The position numbers and the translations under genes are program-made. Below, piece after piece: positions 19,267 through 28,041 of a stretch of DNA of 64,000 nt. The stretch comes from Neorhizobium petrolearium (GTDB lineage: Bacteria > Pseudomonadota > Alphaproteobacteria > Rhizobiales > Rhizobiaceae). The first letter of the stretch is position 1; every line of letters begins with the position of its first letter. The notes beneath the pieces are model-generated. The model was not told the origin of the DNA, ran no database searches, and was given only the letters and a program-made list of their open reading frames with translations. Location: assembly GCF_017873175.1 (NCBI RefSeq), contig NZ_JAGGJW010000005.1, forward strand, positions 248,001-312,000, read 5' to 3'.

Positions 19267-20763
19267 TTACCCCCCGTCCTGACGGGCATTGCTCTCCGGC
19301 GTGCGCCCGGAATTGGCGCCAAGCTTGGCGCTTGCCAACGTCCACCCTTGCGTCTTGAGCGAGCTTCTGATCCGCCATTTCAGGATTTCGGTGATGAGTT
19401 CCTGCTTGGTCGTCTGATACGCCGGATCATCCCAGAGATTGTCGATTTCCTTGGGATCGTTGTCCATGTCGAACAGCTGTCCCTCGTCGCTGTCGATGAA
19501 ATGGACGAGCTTGTAACGCTGGCTGCGGATCATCGTCATGAATTCCGTGCCGTTGAAGATCCGGTCTCCCGCATGTTCGGAGAACACGAATTTCCGCGGT
19601 TCGCATTCCTCGCCATTGAGATAAGGCAGGAGCGACCGCGCCTCCATCCAGGCGGGAACCGGCAGGCCGGCGAGTTCCAAAATGGTCGGCGCGAAATCGA
19701 AGAGTGACACCAGATCATCGACCACCCTGCCCTCCGCCACACGGCCGGGCGCCCAGACGATCGCCGGCACGCGGACGCTCTGTTCGTACATCGACCATTT
19801 CTGGCTGTGGCCGTGGTCGTTGAGGCTGTCGCCGTGGTCGGAGGTGAAGATGATGATCGTGTTATCGAGAACGCGGCGCCGCTCGACCGCCTCGATGAGT
19901 TTAGCCATCTGCGCGTCGATCATCGAGACATTCGCGAAATAGTGCTGCCGCTGACGCCGCAACTGCTCCTTGGTCGGGTTCGCGAGATGCACGACCGCGT
20001 CATGGTCTACGGCGAGATGCTGCTCCCGCAATTTCTTCAAGGCTGTCGGCTGAGCGACAAGATCCTCGTCGCTGAGGATTGCTTCCGGCAGGTCGGCATC
20101 GGCGTAGAGATCGAGATATTCCTGGGTCGGATCGTAAGGCGGATGCGGCCCCGGAATGCCTATCTGCAGGAAGAACGGTTCGTTGCCCGTATAGGAATCC
20201 AGCCACATCTGGGCGAATTCCGGCACGAAATTATCCGAATGCAGCTCGTCGGGCAGTTCCCAGACGAAGGCGCCGAGGGAGGAACGATAATCCTCCCGCC
20301 GGCGATAGGTTACGCGGCTCGGCTTTTCGAAACCGCGGGTCCAGATCGCCTTGTCCCAATGATCGAGAAAGAACGGTAGGCGCGCCGTGGCGCGATCCTT
20401 GTTCTCCACCACGTGCCGTTCATGGAAACCGAAGGAGTCCTCGAAGGGCGAAGTGTGCATCTTGCCGATATTGACGCAACGATAGCCGGATTCGGCCAGT
20501 TGCTGGACCCAGCTGAAGGCCCAGGGCTCGTCATTGCGGAAAACCCCGTTGGTGTGCGGATAGACACCGGTGAAAAGGCTCGCCCGCGACGGCGCGCAGG
20601 ACGGCGACGTTACATAGGTCTGCCGGAAATAGGTGCCTTCCCCGACCAGTCGGTCGAGGGTCGGCGTCTTCATGTAGGGGAACCCGCCGGCGGCAATCGT
20701 ATCGAAACGCTGCTGATCCGTGATCACGAAGATGATGTTCGGACGCTCCTGGGACTTTGACAC
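19267..20763 (-). CDS. Cytoplasmic Cys-type sulfatase (sulfatase 2)
   Basis: The 498-residue sulfatase has the metal motif RPNIIFVITDQQRFDTIAAGG, the FGly core [11 protein letters not shown] with Cys56, and IIFTSDHGDSLNDHGH. It is clearly paralogous to sulfatase 1, with the same order of motifs and the VGKMHT/IGKMHT segment. A GTG at 20763 with GGAGG at ideal spacing is the start; an in-frame ATG farther upstream overlaps the regulator gene and has no comparable site. There is no signal peptide. It follows LacI-2 by 43 bases on the same strand, so the regulator and sulfatase probably form an operon. The substrate is unknown. Confidence 0.87.
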   Translation of the reverse strand: MSKSQERPNIIFVITDQQRFDTIAAGGFPYMKTPTLDRLVGEGTYFRQTYVTSPSCAPSRASLFTGVYPHTNGVFRNDEPWAFSWVQQLAESGYRCVNIGKMHTSPFEDSFGFHERHVVENKDRATARLPFFLDHWDKAIWTRGFEKPSRVTYRRREDYRSSLGAFVWELPDELHSDNFVPEFAQMWLDSYTGNEPFFLQIGIPGPHPPYDPTQEYLDLYADADLPEAILSDEDLVAQPTALKKLREQHLAVDHDAVVHLANPTKEQLRRQRQHYFANVSMIDAQMAKLIEAVERRRVLDNTIIIFTSDHGDSLNDHGHSQKWSMYEQSVRVPAIVWAPGRVAEGRVVDDLVSLFDFAPTILELAGLPVPAWMEARSLLPYLNGEECEPRKFVFSEHAGDRIFNGTEFMTMIRSQRYKLVHFIDSDEGQLFDMDNDPKEIDNLWDDPAYQTTKQELITEILKWRIRSSLKTQGWTLASAKLGANSGRTPESNARQDGG

Positions 20764-20806
20764 CTGTTCCTCCGGGAATTGAGCTTGCAAGATCGCGGAT
20801 CTCCGG

Positions 20807-21826
20807 TCAGCCGGATGCGCGCACGATATGTTCGAAGCCAAGATCGATGGATACCGGCGCGCCCTCGCCCCGGAACCTTTCGAGCAACAGCTCTCCCGCC
20901 CGCCGGCCGATCTCGCGATCCGGGGGGCGGACGGAACTCAGCGACGGCGAGGTCGTCGTCGCGAAATCGAAGTCGCCATAACCGCAGAGCCTGACGTCGT
21001 CCGGAACGCGGATGCCGAGACGGCCGGCCTCGAACAACGCGCCAAGACAGAGCATGTCGTTTGAAAAGAAGATCGCCTGCGGCGCATCTGCCCGGCTCAT
21101 CAGCTCGCCAAACGCTGTGGCACCGACCTTCGACGAGGCCCGCTCGGGCGCGGTGAATTCTTCCAGATGAAGCCCGTCCTCCCGCGCGATATCGCGAAAA
21201 CCTGCGCCACGGTCAGCTGCCCGACGGTCGCCGGGCAGCGCCACGAGCACAAGCCCGAGGCGACTGACACCGAGGTTTGCAAAATGTCGGGCGACCCGCC
21301 GCCCGACATCCCGGTGCGAGAAGCCAATATTGCTGTCTATCGCGCCGTCCAGATATTCGCCTACTTCCACGACCGGCAGACCGTCCTCGAGCAGCACTTT
21401 CAACGTGCCGCGCGAATGATGCCGCCCGACCAGGACGATACCGGCCGGAGACCAGGAAAGCAGCGACTTGACGAGCTCTTCCTCGCGTTCGATGGAATAG
21501 TCATTGGATGCCAGCATAACTTGATAACCACGGCGGTTCAGGACGCTGCTCATCTCTTCCAGCATGAGCGCGAAGACGGAATTGTTGAGCGTCGGCACGA
21601 CAACGGCCACCATCTTGCTGCGCGTTGCAGCCAGGCTGCCTGCCATGACGTTCGGCACATAGGAAAGCGCCTGCGCCGCCTCTGCGATCCGCGCACGAAT
21701 CTTTTCCGACACGGCATCAGGCTCATTGTAGAAGCGGGAAACCGTCGTGACGGATACGCCCGCCATGCGGGCGACATCAGCCATTTTCGGACGACCGGAC
21801 TGCAGCTGTTTCACCTGGCCTTTCAC
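20807..21826 (-). CDS. LacI-family transcriptional regulator (LacI-2)
   Basis: This regulator has the HTH RPKMADVARMAGVSVTTVSRFYNEPDAVSEKIRARI, the hinge YVPNVMAGSLAATRS and a sugar-binding-type effector domain. I place the start at GTG 21826 (339 residues). An ATG at 21913 would give an unusual 29-residue extension and would put a LacI-type palindrome inside the coding region; ATG 21784 is also possible. It sits between sulfatase 2 (same strand, downstream) and a divergent SDR gene and likely controls both. Two operator candidates in its leader suggest autoregulation. Confidence 0.83.
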   Translation of the reverse strand: MKGQVKQLQSGRPKMADVARMAGVSVTTVSRFYNEPDAVSEKIRARIAEAAQALSYVPNVMAGSLAATRSKMVAVVVPTLNNSVFALMLEEMSSVLNRRGYQVMLASNDYSIEREEELVKSLLSWSPAGIVLVGRHHSRGTLKVLLEDGLPVVEVGEYLDGAIDSNIGFSHRDVGRRVARHFANLGVSRLGLVLVALPGDRRAADRGAGFRDIAREDGLHLEEFTAPERASSKVGATAFGELMSRADAPQAIFFSNDMLCLGALFEAGRLGIRVPDDVRLCGYGDFDFATTTSPSLSSVRPPDREIGRRAGELLLERFRGEGAPVSIDLGFEHIVRASG

Positions 21827-21840
21827 CGGCTCGCCCTTTT

Positions 21841-21854
21841 TGGAAGCGTTTTCA
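21841..21854. promoter_or_regulatory. Candidate LacI-2 operator, proximal copy
   Basis: TGGAAGCGTTTTCA is a CG-centred palindrome (10 of 14 positions symmetric) of the TGnAAnCGnTTnCA type used by LacI-family regulators. It lies 15 bases upstream of the preferred LacI-2 start codon. Confidence 0.5.
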
Positions 21855-21917
21855 TTTCTTGCCTTCGTAATGCCAGTTTTGCAACTGGTCAACGCAATTT
21901 TGCCTTGACGCATGTAA

Positions 21918-21931
21918 TGAAAACGCTACCA
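21918..21931. promoter_or_regulatory. Candidate LacI-2 operator, distal copy
   Basis: TGAAAACGCTACCA, in inverted orientation, shares GTTTTCA and the CG centre with the site at 21841. The two centres are 77 bases apart. It lies 31 bases before the divergent SDR gene, so it could block that promoter, and the pair could allow looping. Confidence 0.5.
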
Positions 21932-21961
21932 ATTTTTCAGATTCAATATTGCGAGCGACTC

Positions 21962-22633
21962 ATGGCGACCATACTGATTACCGGCTGCGACCGCGGCCTT
22001 GGCGAAGAATTTGCGCTACAATATGCGGCAAAAGGCGACCATGTCATCGCGACCTGCCTCTCCCCCGCTGATTTCTCGGCAAGACATCGCCTGGGCTCCA
22101 ATGTCGATGTCGTCGGGCTTGATGTAACCGATGAAGACGCCGTGCTGCAGCTTGCCGCCGATCTTCAGGACCGGGAGATCGATATCCTCATCAACAACGC
22201 CGGAGTTCCCGGCCCGCACCTTTCGCTGGCGGACACCGACCTCCACCTTTGGCGCCGGATGCTGGAAGTCAATCTCATCGCTCCTTTCGTCGTCTCGAAG
22301 GCATTCATCGAAAACGTGGCGCGAAGCGAGCAAAAGGTGATCGCCTTCATCTCCAGCCGCATGGGCTCGATCAGCCTCAACAATACCGGTATTTCCTACG
22401 CTTACCGGTCCAGCAAGGCCGGCCTCAACATGGTGATGAAAAGCTTCGCGATCGATCTGGCGCCGCGGCAGATCTGCGTGCTTGGCATCCATCCCGGAAA
22501 CGTACCGTTCGCCGCCAATGCGGGGCTTGCCGCATCGGCAAGCGTCAACCGCATGCGGGAAGTCATTGCCGAGGCAGGGCCGCATCAGACTGGCACATTC
22601 TACAACTACAATGGCCAGATTCTGCCTTGGTGA
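21962..22633 (+). CDS. Short-chain dehydrogenase/reductase (classical SDR)
   Basis: The 223-residue protein has the NAD(P) motif ATILITGCDRGLGEEFALQYA, the LINNAG strand and the catalytic YAYRSSK motif (YxxxK), which places it among classical SDRs. The specific reaction is unknown; a sugar-alcohol or desulfated product oxidation would suit the island. The start ATG at 21962 is just downstream of LacI-type operator candidates. An open reading frame running back to 21167 is antisense to LacI-2 and is rejected. It converges on sulfatase 3 with a 21-base gap. Confidence 0.82.
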   Translation: MATILITGCDRGLGEEFALQYAAKGDHVIATCLSPADFSARHRLGSNVDVVGLDVTDEDAVLQLAADLQDREIDILINNAGVPGPHLSLADTDLHLWRRMLEVNLIAPFVVSKAFIENVARSEQKVIAFISSRMGSISLNNTGISYAYRSSKAGLNMVMKSFAIDLAPRQICVLGIHPGNVPFAANAGLAASASVNRMREVIAEAGPHQTGTFYNYNGQILPW

Positions 22634-22654
22634 GGGCTTCCGCCCCCCATATGT

Positions 22655-24088
22655 CTAGCGGTCGACCTCGATCTGTAACTGTGCAAGCAATCGATCGCGG
22701 ACTTCGGCGGCACTTTCCCAAAGATTCTCGGTTTCGAGCGGATCTTTTTCGAGGTCGAACAGCAAGCCGGTCTCGAACGTCTCCGGCGTCAAGCTGCCGA
22801 ATTGCAGGTTCTCCTGGAATATTTCGGTCGTGAAGCCGACAAGCAGCTTGTAGCGCCCATCGGTGATTGCCCGCCAGCCGCCGAGGCCGGAGGTCAACAG
22901 CCGACCTTCGGGCGGTCTCTCGCCTTTCAGAATGCGGGTCAGGTCACAACCCTCATAGTCGCCCGGGACAGCAAGTTCCGCATGGGAAAGGAATGTGACG
23001 GGGAGATCGAGAAGGTTTGCAAGCAGACCCGGCACATGTCCCTGCGGCTTTACGCCGGGTCCCGCGAGCACCAGAGGCACCCGCACCGAGGCCTCGTACG
23101 GCACCTGTTTCTTCCAAAGATTTCTGTCGCCAAGCATCTCGCCGTGGTCGCTGGCGAAGACGATCAGCGTTTCGTCGAGTTGCCTGATCTCCCGCAACGT
23201 CTCGATATAGACGCCGAGCCAGCGGTCAACATTCTCGAGCATCGCGGCATAACGCCGACGGATGTCCTGCTGCAGCGCGGCATCGGCATTGTCTCTCAGA
23301 TGCGGGAGCGGAAACTTAACGTCCTTCCAGCGGGTGGCCATGTCTGCAGTTACGTCCATCGGCTCGTGCGGGCCGGGGAAATTGACGATCAGGAACCAGG
23401 GTTTTGCCGGATCGAAGTCACGGATGATGCGGTCCGCCGCCGCTCCGACGAAATTGTCGTTATAGGCATCGTCCGACAGGTCGACCGGCGCCACGTTGGC
23501 ATAAGCATCGGGCGGCCTCTGGATGCGGCCTTCGATCCAGTCCGCCATCGGCGGTTTTTCCTTGCCGACCGAACGATGCGCATAATCGGCCATGAAGCGG
23601 TCAATCAGGCCGCGGTGTTTCAGCATTTCGGTATAGGGTTCGGGACAAGCTTCGGCATAGGCTTTTTCGGCCGCCTTCTTGCCGGCGCTGTCGAAGCCGT
23701 GGCTGAAGCCGAGTTGAGCAAGCTGATCGACGCCATTCACCACGTGCCGGCCGTCGATGCCCCAGCTATGGGCGCCCTTGAGCAAATCGGATTTGCCTGC
23801 ATTGGCCACCTGATATCCGCCGTGACGCAGGCGGGCATAAAACGTGGGGGTGTCGGGCGGGTTGTCCATCAGATTGTTGGCGACGGGTGCCCGGCCGTAG
23901 CCCTTGCCAGTTGCAAAGCAGGAGCGCGCCGGTGCACAGAGGGGACTGGGCGTCCAAGCCCGGCCGAAGGAAACGCCTCTTGCGATCAGCGCATCGATGT
24001 TCGGCGTGCGCAACGGCAAGTTGCTGATCGCGCCCAGCCAGTCGCCGCGCCACTGGTCGGGAAAAAGCATCAGGATATTCGGACGCAT
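22655..24088 (-). CDS. Cytoplasmic Cys-type sulfatase (sulfatase 3)
   Basis: The 477-residue protein has the sulfatase N-terminus RPNILMLFPDQWRGDWLGA, the core CAPARSCFATGK with Cys51 (CxPxR) and IVFASDHGEMLGDRNLWKK. The replacement of the usual Ser by Ala before Arg in the core is tolerated in the family. It is diverged from sulfatases 1 and 2. GGAGG precedes the ATG at 24088; there is no signal peptide. It is the last gene of an eight-gene minus-strand operon that begins with sulfatase 4, and directly follows the FGE gene (31 bases), its probable activating enzyme. Confidence 0.87.
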   Translation of the reverse strand: MRPNILMLFPDQWRGDWLGAISNLPLRTPNIDALIARGVSFGRAWTPSPLCAPARSCFATGKGYGRAPVANNLMDNPPDTPTFYARLRHGGYQVANAGKSDLLKGAHSWGIDGRHVVNGVDQLAQLGFSHGFDSAGKKAAEKAYAEACPEPYTEMLKHRGLIDRFMADYAHRSVGKEKPPMADWIEGRIQRPPDAYANVAPVDLSDDAYNDNFVGAAADRIIRDFDPAKPWFLIVNFPGPHEPMDVTADMATRWKDVKFPLPHLRDNADAALQQDIRRRYAAMLENVDRWLGVYIETLREIRQLDETLIVFASDHGEMLGDRNLWKKQVPYEASVRVPLVLAGPGVKPQGHVPGLLANLLDLPVTFLSHAELAVPGDYEGCDLTRILKGERPPEGRLLTSGLGGWRAITDGRYKLLVGFTTEIFQENLQFGSLTPETFETGLLFDLEKDPLETENLWESAAEVRDRLLAQLQIEVDR

Positions 24089-24119
24089 GGCGGCTTTTTC
24101 CTCCCGGCTAACTAGCATG

Positions 24120-25073
24120 TCAGATCGCGTCGCCCTCGCACGGCCGCGCATCGTAGGCGATGCGGAAGCCGGTATTGCTCGACGCGCTGTCCGGCGAAAG
24201 CCCCATACGGGCGGCGATCCGGTAGCGGTAGCAATAACTCTTGTGGCAGAGGAAAGAGCCGCCCTTCAGCACCTTGTCGGCGCTCTTCTTCGACTGTTCG
24301 TTGCGCAGCTTCGCCTGACGCGATAGCGAGCGAACCCGGAACGGATCGCTCGTCCACTCCCAGGCATTGCCGGACAGATTATAGAAACCGTCCCCTGTCG
24401 GCGAGAAACTGCGCGAGGGTGCCGTGCCGAAATAACCGTCCGCCAGAGTATTCACCTGCGGAAACCGTCCCTGCCAGATGTTGCAGAACACTTCGTCGTC
24501 CGTCGGCTCCTCGTTACCCCAGGGATATTTCCGCCGGCGATTGCCGCCACGCGCCGCATGCTCCCATTCCGCCTCCGTCGGCAAGCGACCGCCGACCCAG
24601 GCGGCAAAGGCGAGCGCATCGTTCCAAGACACCTGCGTCACCGGGTGGTCCATGCGGTCTTCGATCGAGCTGCCCGGTCCTTCCGGCATGTTCCAGGCCG
24701 CGCCATCCACACGAGCCCACCAGGGCGTGCGGGCGACATTTTCGGCGATGAGCTTCTTATCCTCGAGCAGGCCGACAAACACCGCGGCGCAGCCGAACTT
24801 TTCCGCCTCGGTGACATAACCGGTGGTTGCCACAAATTCGGCGAAGCGAGAGACGGTGACGGTTTCGGCTTCGAGGAAAAAATCGGTGACTGTGACCTTG
24901 CGTTCCGGCCCTTCGCCATCGACGGTCAGGATCGGCTCACAGGTTCCAACAAAGCTTTCGCCGCCCTTCACCGCGACAACCGCACCGGCCCTGCCGCGCG
25001 ACGTGATCCTCGCAGCAGCGCCCAATGCTTCGTTTCCCATATTCCGACTCACCGCCGAACAGCATCCGCTCAT
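24120..25073 (-). CDS. Formylglycine-generating enzyme (sulfatase-activating)
   Basis: The 317-residue protein is an FGE/SUMF1-type enzyme that oxidises the core Cys of sulfatases to C-alpha-formylglycine using O2. The C-terminal motif KGGSFLCHKSYCYRYRIAAR contains Cys276 and Cys281 in the CHxSYC arrangement that forms the copper site of aerobic FGE, and FRIA closes the domain. WNDALAFAAWVGGRLPTEAEWEHAARGG and NLSGNAWEWTSD are typical of the fold. Many FGE-domain proteins lack the cysteine pair; this one keeps it. The ATG at 25073 has GGAAGA upstream and gives a family-sized protein. It lies in the operon between a DUF4432 gene and sulfatase 3 and probably serves all sulfatases of the island. 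Confidence 0.9.
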   Translation of the reverse strand: MSGCCSAVSRNMGNEALGAAARITSRGRAGAVVAVKGGESFVGTCEPILTVDGEGPERKVTVTDFFLEAETVTVSRFAEFVATTGYVTEAEKFGCAAVFVGLLEDKKLIAENVARTPWWARVDGAAWNMPEGPGSSIEDRMDHPVTQVSWNDALAFAAWVGGRLPTEAEWEHAARGGNRRRKYPWGNEEPTDDEVFCNIWQGRFPQVNTLADGYFGTAPSRSFSPTGDGFYNLSGNAWEWTSDPFRVRSLSRQAKLRNEQSKKSADKVLKGGSFLCHKSYCYRYRIAARMGLSPDSASSNTGFRIAYDARPCEGDAI

Positions 25074-25116
25074 TGTTTCTTCCAAGCGCCCCATATCGGC
25101 GAGCCCCTGCCGGACA

Positions 25117-26067
25117 TTATCTGCCGCTGTCGAAAAGCATCTCGAGATGGAACATGTGCGTGCCGCCGCGCTCCGTCGGCACCAGAGCGCCTGCCTCGCG
25201 CAATTCCTTTCGCGGTAGGCGATCATGCGTCGCAGGCTCAATGCAGAACACATTTACACCATCGTGCGAGTTGCGAAGCGTCTGCAGGGAAGGCAGTTTC
25301 CGCCCGTCATATTTCAGGCGGAAGCGCGAACCGCTGCCGGCACCAGCCGCTAGCTCGACCTCCGATACCGACGCGCCGGAGGGGTGGGTCTTGATCTTAT
25401 TCTCGCCCAGGCAATCCACTGAGATATCTTCGCCATTGAGATGCAGCACGCTTGCCGGGGTCATCGCCGGAAAACCAAGGTTGATGTGATACATCGCCAT
25501 GATCGGTAGATTGCCGGACAGCACGGTGACGCGGTCGGAAACCACCAGCGAGCGGCCTCCGAGCGGCACATAGATATGCCGCTGCAGCCGGATCGTGCCG
25601 TGGTTCAGGTTGAACTGGGTCACCTCGGCCTTGACCCGGAACAGGCATTCGTCGCCATCCCAGACCGTATCCGTGGTGGTGATCTTCGACGGCAGGTTCA
25701 TCATGTTGCCATGTAAAGGGAAACTCCGCCCCTGATCGGTGTCGGGCTGTCGGATATGGTCAAAGCCGCAGGTCATCATCAGACCGGAAAGAGCGTTGTT
25801 CTCGCCGATCAGGGACGGGAGGGACGTCCCCATCGGGCTGATCCAACCGAACGGGATATTGTCGCACCAGACCTGGCCGATATCGCAGCACCGGTCCGGC
25901 AGGAGATCGATCCGCAATCCGCCACCGCTGTCGATCTGGAGGAGCCGCATGCCGCGGCCCGCCCCATCCTCGACCGTCATCCTCTTGAAGCCCGCCACTT
26001 GCATGAGATCGGGAAAAACTCGTCCGAGTTCGCGCTTCGTGAACGTCTGGCCGAACAGCATCACCAT
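25117..26067 (-). CDS. DUF4432, aldose 1-epimerase-like protein
   Basis: This 316-residue protein matches the DUF4432 galactose-mutarotase-like fold: LLQIDSGGGLRIDLLPDRCCDIGQVW, FGWISPMGT, and LTCGFDHIRQPD-type segments, with HGNM and a late CIEPATH. Such proteins bind or interconvert sugars; the catalytic role is not established to my knowledge. Its place in an operon with a CUT1 importer, FGE and sulfatases suggests it handles the imported sugar. ATG 26067 has GAGGTG upstream. Gaps to the neighbours are 31 and 43 bases. Confidence 0.78.
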   Translation of the reverse strand: MVMLFGQTFTKRELGRVFPDLMQVAGFKRMTVEDGAGRGMRLLQIDSGGGLRIDLLPDRCCDIGQVWCDNIPFGWISPMGTSLPSLIGENNALSGLMMTCGFDHIRQPDTDQGRSFPLHGNMMNLPSKITTTDTVWDGDECLFRVKAEVTQFNLNHGTIRLQRHIYVPLGGRSLVVSDRVTVLSGNLPIMAMYHINLGFPAMTPASVLHLNGEDISVDCLGENKIKTHPSGASVSEVELAAGAGSGSRFRLKYDGRKLPSLQTLRNSHDGVNVFCIEPATHDRLPRKELREAGALVPTERGGTHMFHLEMLFDSGR

Positions 26068-26098
26068 TTCAGCACCTCGCACCTGACCGATTGGTTTG

Positions 26099-27202
26099 TC
26101 ATTCGGCCAGAAGGCTGTCGCCGCTCGCGATATCGAAAACGTGCCAGCGATCCGCGACCGGGCGGATGTTCAGGACATCGTTCGCCGCCGCCGCCATTCC
26201 TTCCGGCAGGCGCACGCCGATCGGCCCGAGCGCCGACTGGCCGAAGATGAATATCTCGTGGCCCAACCATTCCGTGACATTGACCTTGACCTCGAGCGCG
26301 CCCTCGGTGCCGGCCGCAACGATCTCGAAATGCTCCGGTCGGATACCGACCTTGACCTGCCTGCGGGAGGCCATCCCGCCAGCAAGCTTCGCCTGCCGCT
26401 CCGGCGACACCGGCAGCGAAATTCCGCTGGCGCCACCGAGCCAGAGTCCACCGTCGATCATCTCGACCTGGCTCGCCACGAGATTCATTTCCGGCGTGCC
26501 GATAAAGGTCGCCACGAAGGTATTTTTCGGCCTCAGATAGAGGTCCTGCGGCGAGCCGATCTGCTGCAGCTTGCCGTCCTTCAGGAGCGCGATGCGGTCC
26601 GCCATCGTCATCGCTTCCACCTGGTCGTGGGTGACGAAGATCGAGGTTGCGTTGAGCCTTTCGTGCAGGCGGCGGATCTCGATGCGGGTCTGGGCACGCA
26701 GCTTTGCATCGAGGTTGGAAAGCGGTTCGTCGAACAGGAAGAGTTTCGGATTGCGCACGACGCAGCGCCCCATTGCGACGCGCTGGCGCTGGCCGCCGGA
26801 GAGCTGTCCCGGCTTGCGGTTTTCAAGGCCGCCGAGATCGAGCATGACGACAGCTTCCTTGACCCGCCGGTCGATTTCGGCCGGATCCTCGCCACGCATC
26901 CGGAGCGCGAAGGACATGTTGTCCCTGACCGTCATATGTGGATAGAGCGCATAGGACTGGAACACCATGGCAAGGTCGCGGGCCGACGGGTCGAGATGGG
27001 TAATGTCCTCGCCATCAACCATGATCTTGCCGGACGTCGTTTCCTCCAGCCCCGCAATCATCTTGAGCAGCGTCGATTTTCCGCTGCCGGAAGGCCCGAC
27101 CAGAACCAGAAACTCGCCGGAATTGATCTCAAAATCGATGCCGGGAATGACCTCGACCGCGCCGTAGGATTTACCGACTTTCTGAAGCTGCAAGTGTGCC
27201 AT
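26099..27202 (-). CDS. CUT1 sugar ABC transporter ATPase, UgpC/MalK-like
   Basis: The 367-residue ATPase has Walker A GPSGSGKST, Q-loop FQSYALYPH, signature LSGGQRQR, Walker B LFLFDEPLSNLD and the H-loop FVTHDQVEA, plus the C-terminal TOBE/regulatory extension of MalK/UgpC proteins. It powers the adjacent MalF/MalG-type permeases. It begins eight bases after the MalG-like stop. Confidence 0.92.
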   Translation of the reverse strand: MAHLQLQKVGKSYGAVEVIPGIDFEINSGEFLVLVGPSGSGKSTLLKMIAGLEETTSGKIMVDGEDITHLDPSARDLAMVFQSYALYPHMTVRDNMSFALRMRGEDPAEIDRRVKEAVVMLDLGGLENRKPGQLSGGQRQRVAMGRCVVRNPKLFLFDEPLSNLDAKLRAQTRIEIRRLHERLNATSIFVTHDQVEAMTMADRIALLKDGKLQQIGSPQDLYLRPKNTFVATFIGTPEMNLVASQVEMIDGGLWLGGASGISLPVSPERQAKLAGGMASRRQVKVGIRPEHFEIVAAGTEGALEVKVNVTEWLGHEIFIFGQSALGPIGVRLPEGMAAAANDVLNIRPVADRWHVFDIASGDSLLAE

Positions 27203-27210
27203 TGGTTTTC

Positions 27211-28041
27211 CTATTTAACGGCGCCGGCGAGAAGACCGCGCACGACGAAACGCTGCCCGAACATGATGAAGGCGAGCGCCGGGATCATGGAGAGCATGGA
27301 GGAGGCGGCCATCTGCCCATAGAGGATCTGGTGTTCCTGGGCGAAGGTAGCGATCGCCACGGGTGCGGTCATCGTATCTTTGTTGGAGAGATTGAGGGCA
27401 ATCGCGAAATCGCTCCAGGCCGAGATGAAGGCGAGCGCACCGGCCGCTGCCATGCCGCCGAGCGACAGAGGGAAGATCAGGTGACGGAAGACCTGCGCAT
27501 AGGTGCAGCCGTCAAGCCGCGCCGCCTGAACGAGCTCCTTCGGGATGTTCATGACGAAGCCGATCATCAAAAATAGCGCCATCGGCAGCCCCTGCACCAC
27601 CTGCGCCAGAATAAGCGCCGTATAGGTACCGTGCAGGCCGACCTGCGTGAACATCACGTACCAGGACCCGACGAATGTCAGCGTCGGCAGCATGTGGAAG
27701 ACCAGCGCCCAGCCGAGCAGGATGAAGGTCACCCAGCGCGGCGGCTGGAGGCGCGCCACGGTGAAGGCCGCAACTGTTGCGATGGCCAGTACCAGCAGTG
27801 TCGCGATCACCGCGACAACGGCACTATTCCAGAGATTCCAGAGGAAGTGCGATTGCCGTGAATTGATGATGAGCTGGTAATTGACGAGCGTGATTGGCGC
27901 AACCGTTGTGCCCATCAGGATGTCGATCTGCCGTTTGAACGAATTAGACAGGATCCACAGCATCGGGCCCAGAATGATCAGGGCATAACCCCAAGCCATC
28001 ACGTTTCCGCCGATGCCGCTGAGACTTCTCTTGGCATTCAT
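27211..28041 (-). CDS. CUT1 sugar ABC permease, MalG-like
   Basis: This 276-residue permease has six predicted membrane segments and the EAA loop (KELVQAARLDGCTYAQVFRHLIFPLSLGGMAAAGALAFISAWSDF) of MalG-type subunits, ending with the short C-terminus typical of that subunit. Its start overlaps the stop of the MalF-like gene by four bases. Confidence 0.9.
   Translation of the reverse strand: MNAKRSLSGIGGNVMAWGYALIILGPMLWILSNSFKRQIDILMGTTVAPITLVNYQLIINSRQSHFLWNLWNSAVVAVIATLLVLAIATVAAFTVARLQPPRWVTFILLGWALVFHMLPTLTFVGSWYVMFTQVGLHGTYTALILAQVVQGLPMALFLMIGFVMNIPKELVQAARLDGCTYAQVFRHLIFPLSLGGMAAAGALAFISAWSDFAIALNLSNKDTMTAPVAIATFAQEHQILYGQMAASSMLSMIPALAFIMFGQRFVVRGLLAGAVK

Noticed and set aside
21167-21961. 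Upstream extension of the SDR reading frame
   Set aside because: It is antisense to LacI-2 and has Arg/His-rich composition; the Rossmann start is at 21962.
22802-24115. 437-codon plus-strand frame
   Set aside because: It is the antisense shadow of sulfatase 3; no motif, no SD. The same applies to the long plus-strand frames opposite the ABC genes (13922-14926, 26096-27322, 28846-29970) and opposite DUF3604 (47390-48403).
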